Source: Anaerolineae bacterium (lineage in GTDB: Bacteria; Chloroflexota; Anaerolineae; JAFGEY01). Taken from it: a stretch of 52,192 nucleotides of DNA. The notes beneath the pieces were generated by a model. The model was not told the DNA's origin and did not search any database. It worked only from the letters and a program-made list of their open reading frames with translations. Positions within the stretch are counted from its first letter, which is position 1; each line of letters opens with the position of its first letter. The stretch spans positions 1-52,192 of the forward strand of contig JADHXD010000012.1 of assembly GCA_016783145.1 (NCBI GenBank), written 5' to 3'. The translations under genes and the position numbers were made by a program. Below, piece after piece: positions 8,727-16,164 of the stretch.

Positions 8727-9710
8727 ATGGCAGAAAAAGAGGTCCTGGTCCGAGTAGAAAACCTAAGGAAGCACTTCCCGATCACCCGGGGCATCGTCAT
8801 CCAGCGGCAGGTGGGGGCGATCAAGGCCGTGGACGGCATTAGTTTCGACATCTATCGCGGCGAGACGCTGGGCCTGGTTGGCGAGAGCGGTTGCGGCAAG
8901 TCAACCACAGGCCGCACCGTGCTGCAGCTCTACCGACCCACAGAGGGCAACGTCTACTATGAGGGCGAAGACCTGGTTCAGATGAAAGGCGAGCGGCTAC
9001 GCCGCCAGCGTCGCAAGATGCAGATGATCTTTCAGGACCCCTACGCTTCTCTGAACCCGCGTATGACCGTAGGCAGCATCATTGGTGAGCCGCTCGAGGT
9101 GCACAATGTCGCTGGCGGCAAGGAGCGCCAGGAGCGCGTGCAAGAACTGCTCAAGCTGGTGGGGCTGAATCCGTACTTTGTCAACCGCTACCCGCACGAG
9201 TTCTCGGGCGGTCAGCGGCAGCGTATCGGTGTAGCGCGCGCATTGGCCCTGAATCCCTCGTTCATTGTCTGTGATGAGCCGATCTCTGCCCTGGACGTAT
9301 CGATCCAGGCACAGGTGGTGAACCTGCTCGAAGATCTGCAGGATACCCTGGGCCTGACCTATTTATTTATTGCGCATGACCTGTCGATGGTGCGCCACAT
9401 CAGCGACCGCGTGGCGGTGATGTACCTGGGCAAGATCGTCGAGCTGACTGACCGCGATTCGCTGTACGCTAACCCGCAGCACCCATACACCGAAGCGCTG
9501 CTCTCGGCGGTGCCCATTCCCGATCCAGAGGTGGAGGAGCGGCGCAGCCGGATCATCCTGGAGGGTGACGTGCCCAGCCCAGCGAACCCACCTGTCGGAT
9601 GCAATTTCAGCACCCGCTGCCCCAAGGTGATGCAGATCTGTCACGAGGTAGAACCCGAGTTCAAAGAGATCTCACCCAATCACTGGTGTGCATGTCACCT
9701 CGTTGGGTAG
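8727..9710 (+). CDS. oppF: Oligopeptide/dipeptide ABC transporter ATPase, OppF/DppF type
   Basis: A 327-residue ATPase partner of the upstream OppD. Walker A is GESGCGKS, Q-loop [10 protein letters not shown], signature [15 protein letters not shown], Walker [14 protein letters not shown]-loop FIAHDLS. The C-terminal extension again has clustered cysteines (GCNFSTRC and CACH), as in OppD. The OppF-type N-terminus ([11 protein letters not shown], then a loop before the IKAVDGISF strand) separates it from OppD. ATG 8727 is preferred, with GGAG about 9 bp upstream; an in-frame ATG at 8712 would add five residues. It is followed by a 217-bp gap with a perfect hairpin before the second binding protein. 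Confidence 0.94.
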   Translation: MAEKEVLVRVENLRKHFPITRGIVIQRQVGAIKAVDGISFDIYRGETLGLVGESGCGKSTTGRTVLQLYRPTEGNVYYEGEDLVQMKGERLRRQRRKMQMIFQDPYASLNPRMTVGSIIGEPLEVHNVAGGKERQERVQELLKLVGLNPYFVNRYPHEFSGGQRQRIGVARALALNPSFIVCDEPISALDVSIQAQVVNLLEDLQDTLGLTYLFIAHDLSMVRHISDRVAVMYLGKIVELTDRDSLYANPQHPYTEALLSAVPIPDPEVEERRSRIILEGDVPSPANPPVGCNFSTRCPKVMQICHEVEPEFKEISPNHWCACHLVG

Positions 9711-9721
9711 AGGGTGATCTC

Positions 9722-9754
9722 AGAAACCAGGTTTTTCCCAAAAACCTGGTTTCT
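9722..9754. repeat. Perfect 15-bp inverted repeat, AACCAGG family
   Basis: Positions 9722-9736 and 9740-9754 are exact reverse complements around a CCC loop, 11 bp after the oppF stop. No T-run follows, so an mRNA-stability or attenuation element is as likely as a terminator. A related hairpin with the same AACCAGGTTT core is at 11897-11921, which suggests a dispersed palindromic repeat. The rest of the gap to 9927 shows nothing else clear. Confidence 0.75.
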
Positions 9755-9927
9755 TGGAAGAGCTGTCTACAGCCCAGTCTGACAGCCCTTTCCGGATAAC
9801 AGTGTCCAGGGAGGGCTGGACGTGATGTGAGCCGAAAGGAGGTGTGACACGGTACAGTCGACGACGGGATGCCCCCCCGGAAAAGGTATGGAGTTGTCTT
9901 GATTAGCTGAAGCATATGGAGGAGAAC

Positions 9928-11826
9928 ATGTTTAGGAAATGGACTTGGCTATTGAGCCTGGTGGCCGTCGTGACCGTTGTGTTGGCGGCCTGCCAGCCTC
10001 AGACTGTGATCGTTGAGAAGAAGGTCATTGAGACCCAGATCGTCGTGCAAGAAAAAACGATCGTAGAGACCGTCATGGTCGAGGGCAAGGAAGTTGAAGT
10101 GACCCGGGTGGTCAAAGAGGAGGTTGTGGTCGAAGTAGAGGTCACGCCGACTCCGGAACCGGGAGCAAAACCGGTGACCCTGGACGTGAACCTGGGCACA
10201 GAGCCGCCGCAGGTTGACCCCGCGCTGAGCACCGACACCACCTCCGTTCAGGTGGATGAGATCCTGTTCCTGGGCCTGACCGACTTTGACGACGTGACCA
10301 GCGAGGTGATCCCCGAGCTGGCAACTGACTGGAGCGTGTCCGAGGACGGCCTGGTGTGGACGTTCAACATGCGCGACGACGTGCCGTGGGTCCGGTACAA
10401 CCCGGCTACCGGGGATGCCGCGATCTTGACCGACGACGAGGGTAACCCCCGCATGGTCAACGCGCACGACGTCGAGTATGGCGTCAAGCGCACCCTTGAC
10501 CCGGCGACCGGCTCTGACTATGCCTACGTGCTCTACATCATCGAGGGCGCGATAGACGTCAACACCGGCGAGGAAGAGGACCTGGACACCATCGGCGTCG
10601 AGGCCGTGGACGACTATACGGTGGCGTTCACGCTGCGGCAGCCGGCAGGCTACTTCCCCGGCATCGCCAGTATGTGGGTCGCCCGCCCGGTCTACCAGCC
10701 GGTCATCGACGAGTATGGCGCGCGCTGGATCGAGCCGGGCATCATCGTCAGCAACGGCCCGTACTTGATGGAATCGTGGAAGCACTTTGACAGCATGAGC
10801 TTTGTCAAGAACCCCCATTTCTACAACGCGGACACGGTGCAGATCGAGCGCATCGAGGCGGTGATGATCGTCGAGACTTCGACGTCATTCGCGATGTACG
10901 AGAACAACGAGCTCGACATCGCTGGTGCACCGCTGGAGGAGATGGACCGCATCAAGACGGACCCGGTTCTGAGCGAAGAGCTCGACATCCGGCCGATCCT
11001 GTGCACGTACTACTATGGCTTTACCAACAACAAGCCGCCCTTTGACAACCCGGATGTCCGCAGGGCCTTCTCCGCAGCTATCGACCGCGTGAGCCTGGTC
11101 GAGAACGTGACCAAGGGTGGGCAGATCCCGGCCAACACCTTTGCGCCTCTGGGCATCTTTGGCAACGTCTCCAGCGATCCGGACATCGCACCGTGGGCCC
11201 TGGATCCCGAACTGGGCAAGCAGCAGGCCAAGGAGTTTCTGGCTGCGGCGGGCTACCCCGATGGCGAAGGCTTCCCCACGGTCACCTTGATGCACAATAC
11301 CAGCGAGGGGCACCGGGCGATCGCCGAGGCCATCCAGGCCATGTGGCGGGACACGCTGAACGTCGAGGTTGCGGTCGTTAACCAGGAGTGGGGCGTCTAC
11401 CTGGACACCCTCGACAAGGGCACCCCGTTGGCTGACATGCCGCACATCTGGCGGATGGGCTGGTGCGCGGACTATGCGGACCAGAACAACTGGCTGCACG
11501 AGGTGTTCAACAACGAGGAAGGCGCGAACCGGCTGCGCCGGGGCTGCCTGGATGACACCTGCACTGAGCTCGAGGAGCTTGAGTTCGACCAGATCACCAA
11601 GGAAGCAGGTGCAGAGCAGGATCCGGAGAAGCGCAAGGAGCTGTACAGGCAGGCCGAACTGCTCTTGAGCGAGGGTGAGGCTGCCTACGCGCCGATCTAC
11701 TACTACTCTGGCGTGAACCTGGCCAAGCCCTGGGTGACGCGCACGTACCAGCAGCTTGCCGGACAGCATTGGGACAAGTGGACGATCGACTGGGAGGCCA
11801 AGAAAGCGGCCACCGGCATCGACTAG
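9928..11826 (+). CDS. Peptide-type ABC transporter substrate-binding lipoprotein (SBP2)
   Basis: A 632-residue family 5 solute-binding protein. The signal peptide ends in lipobox LAAC. It is followed by an unusual stalk of about 50 residues made of Val/Glu/Lys/Thr repeats (VIVEKKVIET, EVEVTRVVKEEVVVEVEV) and a Pro-rich hinge. The binding domain has TEPPQVDPALSTDTTS, VRRAFSAAIDR and a C-terminal WRMGWCADYADQNNWLHEVF motif. ATG 9928 is chosen because GGAGGAGAAC lies immediately upstream; the in-frame ATG at 9916 overlaps that ribosome binding site. It lies between the ATPase pair and the permease pair, so it is probably the main receptor for DppB/DppC. Sequence divergence from SBP1 suggests different ligands. 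Confidence 0.93.
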   Translation: MFRKWTWLLSLVAVVTVVLAACQPQTVIVEKKVIETQIVVQEKTIVETVMVEGKEVEVTRVVKEEVVVEVEVTPTPEPGAKPVTLDVNLGTEPPQVDPALSTDTTSVQVDEILFLGLTDFDDVTSEVIPELATDWSVSEDGLVWTFNMRDDVPWVRYNPATGDAAILTDDEGNPRMVNAHDVEYGVKRTLDPATGSDYAYVLYIIEGAIDVNTGEEEDLDTIGVEAVDDYTVAFTLRQPAGYFPGIASMWVARPVYQPVIDEYGARWIEPGIIVSNGPYLMESWKHFDSMSFVKNPHFYNADTVQIERIEAVMIVETSTSFAMYENNELDIAGAPLEEMDRIKTDPVLSEELDIRPILCTYYYGFTNNKPPFDNPDVRRAFSAAIDRVSLVENVTKGGQIPANTFAPLGIFGNVSSDPDIAPWALDPELGKQQAKEFLAAAGYPDGEGFPTVTLMHNTSEGHRAIAEAIQAMWRDTLNVEVAVVNQEWGVYLDTLDKGTPLADMPHIWRMGWCADYADQNNWLHEVFNNEEGANRLRRGCLDDTCTELEELEFDQITKEAGAEQDPEKRKELYRQAELLLSEGEAAYAPIYYYSGVNLAKPWVTRTYQQLAGQHWDKWTIDWEAKKAATGID

Positions 11827-11845
11827 TCCTAGCGTCGAGTTTCGA

Positions 11846-11877
11846 GTGTCATGCAGCCCGAAAGGGCTGCATGACAC
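11846..11877 (+). promoter_or_regulatory. Intercistronic 14-bp stem with GAAA tetraloop
   Basis: Positions 11846-11859 and 11864-11877 pair perfectly around GAAA, 20 bp after the SBP2 stop. Stable stems at this position are known in binding-protein operons to protect the upstream message and lower permease expression. The lack of a U-tract argues against full termination. The function is inferred. Confidence 0.75.
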
Positions 11878-11896
11878 GTTCGACTTTGTCTCAGGA

Positions 11897-11921
11897 ACCA
11901 GGTTTCATGAAGAAACCTGGT
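11897..11921. repeat. 10-bp inverted repeat, AACCAGG family copy 2
   Basis: Positions 11897-11906 pair with 11912-11921 around a 5-nt loop. The core matches the hairpin at 9722-9754. It stacks directly behind the GAAA-capped stem in the SBP2-permease gap (11827-12063). Confidence 0.65.
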
Positions 11922-12063
11922 CTTTCGAGCCCGTCAAGATGCAGCAGTAGAAACACTCAATGCGTTGTGGAAAGCGCATCTACGTTGCGAGGTGTGCTTT
12001 CCATATCGCGTTGACTGGCACGGTGATGTGGCCGGCATTTGGCTTTGCCAGGAGGAGGAAAAG

Positions 12064-12987
12064 GTGACTCGATACATCATTCGTCGTCTTTTGTATTTCA
12101 TCCCCGTGTTGTTCGCGGTCACGCTGTTCACCTTTGTCCTGGTACGGGTGATCCCCGGGGGACCGTTTGACCGTGTGGGGGACCGGACGCTGCCCCCGGA
12201 GATCGTGGCCAACCTGGAGGCCAAGTACCACCTGGACAAGCCGGTATGGCAGCAGTACCTGGACTATCTGTGGAATCTGGCTCGCTTTGATCTGGGACCC
12301 TCGTTCAGCTACCGCACGCAGACCGTGAACGACATCATTCGCCAGTCCCTGCCGATCTCTGCGCACCTGGGAGCGATGTCCCTGGCGGTGGGGCTGCTGA
12401 TCGGCATCCCTGCCGGGTGCATCGCCGCGCTGAAGCAGAACTCTGCTGTGGACTACTCGACCACGTTCCTGGCGATCTTGGGGGCTTCTGTCCCGAACAT
12501 CGTGCTGGGGCCAGTGCTGATCTTGGTCTTTGCACTCAAGCTGGGCTGGCTGCCGGTCGCGCGATGGCAGGGCCCCGAGTACTGGATCCTACCTGCCTTT
12601 ACGCTGGGCACTGCCCTGTCTGCCGGGATCGCCCGATTGACGCGGGGGAGCCTGCTGCAGGTCATCCAGTCGGACTACATCCGCACGGCGAGGGCCAAGG
12701 GGCTGCACGAGGCCGTCGTCGTGATGCGTCACGCGCTCAAGAACGGCATGATCCCGGTGGTCACCGTCCTCGGGCCGTTGTTCGCCGGCGTGCTCACGGG
12801 CACGTTCACGGTGGAGACGATTTTCGGCATCCCGGGCCTGGGGCGGCACTTTGTGACGAGCATCGGCAACCGCGACTACCCTGTGGTTTTGGGTACGACG
12901 CTGCTGTACGCCGTGCTCCTGGTCGTTGCCAACCTGTTGGTCGACATCACCTATGCCTGGCTGGATCCGCGCATCCGGTACGACTAG
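12064..12987 (+). CDS. dppB: Peptide ABC transporter permease, DppB/OppB type
   Basis: A 307-residue inner-membrane permease. The typical N-terminus is TRYIIRRLLYFIPVLFAVTL, then RVIPGGPFD. Six membrane segments, a periplasmic loop and the cytoplasmic EAA loop (YIRTARAKGL, about residue 203) follow, and the C-terminus is the usual DITYAWLDPRIRYD. GTG 12064 is chosen because AGGAGGAGGAAAAG precedes it directly; an in-frame ATG at 11965 would add 33 residues with no family resemblance. It pairs with the DppC gene 113 bp downstream. Confidence 0.94.
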   Translation: MTRYIIRRLLYFIPVLFAVTLFTFVLVRVIPGGPFDRVGDRTLPPEIVANLEAKYHLDKPVWQQYLDYLWNLARFDLGPSFSYRTQTVNDIIRQSLPISAHLGAMSLAVGLLIGIPAGCIAALKQNSAVDYSTTFLAILGASVPNIVLGPVLILVFALKLGWLPVARWQGPEYWILPAFTLGTALSAGIARLTRGSLLQVIQSDYIRTARAKGLHEAVVVMRHALKNGMIPVVTVLGPLFAGVLTGTFTVETIFGIPGLGRHFVTSIGNRDYPVVLGTTLLYAVLLVVANLLVDITYAWLDPRIRYD

Positions 12988-13100
12988 AGCCCGGAAGACG
13001 GGATTCGCCGCCGTCGCGAGAGAGGAGAATGCTCTGCCGCACGTTGGGCGGGGACCGTCGCTCGCATCGAGCAGAACCGGCACAAGAGGAGAAGGATAGA

Positions 13101-14075
13101 GTGGCAACTGCAGAAGTACGTGCCTCTGAAATCGATCTAGACCAAGCCCTCGCGCGCAAACCGCGCAGCCCTTTGCAGGATGCGTGGCTCATTCTGCTCC
13201 AGAACAAGGTGGCCATAGGCAGCGGGATCTTTTTGGTCCTGTTGACCTTGTCGGCGATCTTTGCCCCCTGGGTAGCCCCGCAGGGCGTCGACGAGCAGAA
13301 GCTCGAGGACAATTACATGCCTCCAGGCAGCAAGTATATCCTGGGCGCCGACCGCTTTGGCCGAGATATCCTGAGCCGGGTGATCTATGGCGCGCGGGTG
13401 AGCCTCGCCGTCGCCTTTGCGGCGTCGGGGGTCAGCCTGGCGATCGGCTTGATCTATGGCCTGGTCTCGGGTTACTTTGGTGGCACGGTGGACAATGTCA
13501 TGATGCGTATCGTGGATATCCTGTATGGATTTCCTTTTCTGATCTTTGTCATCCTGCTCCAGGTCTATTTCAAGGCCGTGGCCAACCGAGGTGGCGGAGG
13601 GATCCTTGCCGCGCCGGTGATCGCGCTGGACCGCAAGATGGGCGGCATGTTGTTCATTTTTCTCGCTCTGGGTGCCCTGAACTGGATCGGCATGTCGCGC
13701 ATCGCCCGCGGGCAGGTGCTTTCGTACAAGGAGATGGAGTTCATCCAGGGGGCGCGGAGCATCGGGGCCAGCGATATGCGTATCATCTTTCGCCACCTGC
13801 TGCCCAATATCCTGGGGCCGTGCATTGTCTCGGAGACGATGGCCATTCCGGGCTATATCTTTACCGAGGCTTTTCTCAGTTTCATCGGCTTGGGCGTGAA
13901 CGCCCCCACGCCAAGCTGGGGGATCATGGTCAACAACGGGTACCGGGCGATGCGCTCTCACCCGCACGTCCTATGGCCGCCGGCCCTGGCCCTGGTGTTG
14001 ACCACACTGGCCTTTAACTTCTTGGGGGATGGTCTGCGCGACGCGTTCGATCCCCGGATGAAGGGCACATTCTAG
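13101..14075 (+). CDS. dppC: Peptide ABC transporter permease, DppC/OppC type
   Basis: A 324-residue permease. The N-terminal cytoplasmic segment (SPLQDAWLILLQNKVAIGSG) leads into the first helix and the loop containing YILGADRFGRDILSRVIYG, the hallmark of DppC proteins. An insert at about residues 150-190 (KAVANRGGGGILAAPVIALD) is longer than in E. coli DppC. The EAA loop is EFIQGARSIGASDMRIIFRH and the C-terminus is GDGLRDAFDPRMKGTF. GTG 13101 has AGGAGAAGG about 7 bp upstream. The frame stays open back to 12417, but that upstream part is a shadow of dppB. It is last in the six-gene transporter operon. Confidence 0.93.
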   Translation: MATAEVRASEIDLDQALARKPRSPLQDAWLILLQNKVAIGSGIFLVLLTLSAIFAPWVAPQGVDEQKLEDNYMPPGSKYILGADRFGRDILSRVIYGARVSLAVAFAASGVSLAIGLIYGLVSGYFGGTVDNVMMRIVDILYGFPFLIFVILLQVYFKAVANRGGGGILAAPVIALDRKMGGMLFIFLALGALNWIGMSRIARGQVLSYKEMEFIQGARSIGASDMRIIFRHLLPNILGPCIVSETMAIPGYIFTEAFLSFIGLGVNAPTPSWGIMVNNGYRAMRSHPHVLWPPALALVLTTLAFNFLGDGLRDAFDPRMKGTF

Positions 14076-14094
14076 GCTCTCGAACCCTCCGAGC

Positions 14095-14151
14095 ACAAGA
14101 GGCAAGCGTCCCTTTCCGCGCTTGGGCGGGGAAAGAGCGATTGCCTCTTGT
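14095..14151. terminator. Long hairpin between convergent genes
   Basis: Positions 14095-14105 and 14141-14151 form a perfect 11-bp outer stem, with an inner CTTTCC/GGAAAG helix (14112-14117 with 14130-14135). It sits between the dppC stop and the convergent lipoprotein stop, so it probably serves both strands. T-rich sequence after it is weak. Confidence 0.6.
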
Positions 14152-14216
14152 CGATTTGGGGGTATGTTCGGAGTGGGTTGATACAGGACAGGGGCCTGAA
14201 CGCTCGAGCAGACCCG

Positions 14217-15980
14217 CTAGCCTGCACCAAAGAACCCCGGTGCATAGAGACCGAGCGTGAGCAAGACATCGACGAGGGCAAAGATCAAGTACCCTTTAAA
14301 GATGGTGGCTCTCTCGGATCTCCGGCTGTACAGGTACACCGCTGCCAGGGCGACACCCAGGATGAACGCTGGCACGGCCATTCCGGTGAAGGTCGCCCAC
14401 TCGCGGGGGACCAGATACAGAAAGGGCGTGCCCCTGAACAGTCCCGGCAGGAGGAGCAGCTTCATCCCAGCATAGAGGACGATCGCGATCGCAAAGCCCA
14501 CCTTGGCGAGCGTTCGCATCAGCTCTTCTTGGCCGCTAAAGATGAAAAACACGACCACCCATACCAATGGGGGAAAGCTCCATATCGCAGCGATAGGCAG
14601 GAGGCCGATCCCAGACATCAACCCAAACACCAGGTCTGCGGCGCCAAGGACGATGTCTTCCGAGCTGGTGCGATCCAGCCAGTTTCTGGCCTCGGGCGCG
14701 TTCGATGCATAGTAGACGTCGAATTCCTTGAACCCGGCGGTGTCGATCCAGGCCAAGTGGAGATACGTGTCCGGGTCGGTCGTGATCGCCGGCATCAGTG
14801 ACGCGTTCCCGGTCTTGCTGGCCAACTGGTACCCGACTTGCTCGCCCTTGCTCAGGATGGCCGTTGCCAGTTGGATCTGGCTGGTAGCTTCCGATTGGGT
14901 CAGCAGGCTGAACGCCACGGGCAGCTCAGCCTGGAGGCTGGGCACGGTGGCTGGCGAGTTGACAAAGTCACTGCTGTAGACCGTTTCGTCCGCCGAGAGC
15001 GGGCTGATCTGGGTGAACCCGTAGGGGCTTGTGTAGTCGATGTAGTCCGGGCGAAATGCCGCTGGAAGCCCGATCGCGCGTGGATTAGCGAGCTCCGGCG
15101 CACCGTGTCGAAACGAGACGCGATAGGAGAAAGCCGCGGTCGGCGTGAGTCCGCCGCCGAGGTTCTGGATGGACCATAGGACATAGGTATTGTCCGTGTC
15201 GAGGCCGATGATCGGGCCTTGATAGACGCCGCTCTCTGAGAATTCAAAGGAGGCCAGGTTGTGCCCGCCCGCAGGCACAACCTGCAGGTCGGGCGCGGTA
15301 CCATTCAGGGTGGCATAGTAGACGCTGCGAGCTGTGTAGCCCCGTTCTTGCAGCCAGGCGACGTGCACGGTCCCCTTGTCGTCAACCAGGACGTAGGGGT
15401 CGATACCATCTGGTACCAGGGTCGTAGACCGGTCCGGGTCCTGCAGCGTCGTGTGGGCCAGGGCACTTGAGCCCTGGCCAAACTCGCCGGCCCATATGAA
15501 CTCTACTCCGGCGGAAGGGGAGAGGTACATTTGAAAGCCGCTGACATTCTGCCCTTCCCAGGACACGAGCACGGGACCATCGGTCGTGGCCCCCTGGTCA
15601 ATGGAAACGTGGTACAGCTCCTGTATGCCTTCGGCGCGGGACAGCCAGGCCAGATGGATCGTGTCCTCGCCATCCACCAGGAGTTGGGGTTTTCGAGGAC
15701 TGGGGAGGTCGATGCCCAACCGCTCGTTGATGAGCACGTGGGCCTGCTCGTCGAGCTGGGCGTATCTCAGCCCATCGTCGCACCAAACCAGGTGAACGTG
15801 CCTGTCCGAGTCTACCTGCAAGGCAACCGGCTGTCTCAGGCTGGTCCTTCCCAGTCGCAGGCCTCTGCTCCAATCGGGCGACGGCTTCTCGCTCCGGTCG
15901 CTCTCGATGCTGCATCCACCGAGCATGAGGGCTGCAGCGAGAATAACGAGCGCACACAGGTGATCGATTCTCTTTATCAT
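14217..15980 (-). CDS. Propeller-like lipoprotein with C-terminal membrane domain
   Basis: A 587-residue lipoprotein of unrecognised family. The signal peptide ends in lipobox LGGC. From about residues 35 to 420 there are repeated D-x-x-x-x-V/I-H-L/V-x-W strands (VHLVWCD, IHLAWLS, VEFIWAG, VHVAWLQ, YVLWSI, LHLAWID), as in sialidase-like beta-propellers, so a six- or seven-bladed outer domain is inferred. Four or five hydrophobic helices follow (about 440-587), ending in a short tail. A lipidated N-terminal domain joined to a polytopic C-terminus is unusual. The start has AAGGAGGT upstream and a minus-strand promoter about 130 bp back. It is monocistronic and divergent from the permease-peptidase fusion. 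No catalytic motif was found. Confidence 0.82.
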   Translation of the reverse strand: MIKRIDHLCALVILAAALMLGGCSIESDRSEKPSPDWSRGLRLGRTSLRQPVALQVDSDRHVHLVWCDDGLRYAQLDEQAHVLINERLGIDLPSPRKPQLLVDGEDTIHLAWLSRAEGIQELYHVSIDQGATTDGPVLVSWEGQNVSGFQMYLSPSAGVEFIWAGEFGQGSSALAHTTLQDPDRSTTLVPDGIDPYVLVDDKGTVHVAWLQERGYTARSVYYATLNGTAPDLQVVPAGGHNLASFEFSESGVYQGPIIGLDTDNTYVLWSIQNLGGGLTPTAAFSYRVSFRHGAPELANPRAIGLPAAFRPDYIDYTSPYGFTQISPLSADETVYSSDFVNSPATVPSLQAELPVAFSLLTQSEATSQIQLATAILSKGEQVGYQLASKTGNASLMPAITTDPDTYLHLAWIDTAGFKEFDVYYASNAPEARNWLDRTSSEDIVLGAADLVFGLMSGIGLLPIAAIWSFPPLVWVVVFFIFSGQEELMRTLAKVGFAIAIVLYAGMKLLLLPGLFRGTPFLYLVPREWATFTGMAVPAFILGVALAAVYLYSRRSERATIFKGYLIFALVDVLLTLGLYAPGFFGAG

Positions 15981-16108
15981 ACGTGGACCTCCTTGTGGTC
16001 ACACAGAAAGGGTGGACCGAACCCCTGCCGGGTTCCCTGCTGCGCACGGACAGAGGTTGGCAGCTCTCTCTCCAGACCGTCGCCGGCTCTTACCAGGTGG
16101 ACGGGCCC

Positions 16109-16137
16109 ATTATATCACGTTTGTGGGCTCGCCGGAA
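16109..16137 (-). promoter_or_regulatory. Minus-strand promoter for the propeller lipoprotein
   Basis: On the minus strand TATAAT (16109-16114) is preceded by TGA, an extended -10, with a weak TTCCGG 17 bp further up. The leader is about 120 nt. No equally clear plus-strand promoter was seen for the divergent fusion gene. Confidence 0.5.
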
Positions 16138-16164
16138 AACTCGATCACTGGACGGGCGGAATCC

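Noticed and set aside
12417-13100. Long upstream extension of the DppC frame
   Set aside because: It overlaps dppB in another frame and has no family similarity; GTG 13101 with AGGAGAAGG is a better start.
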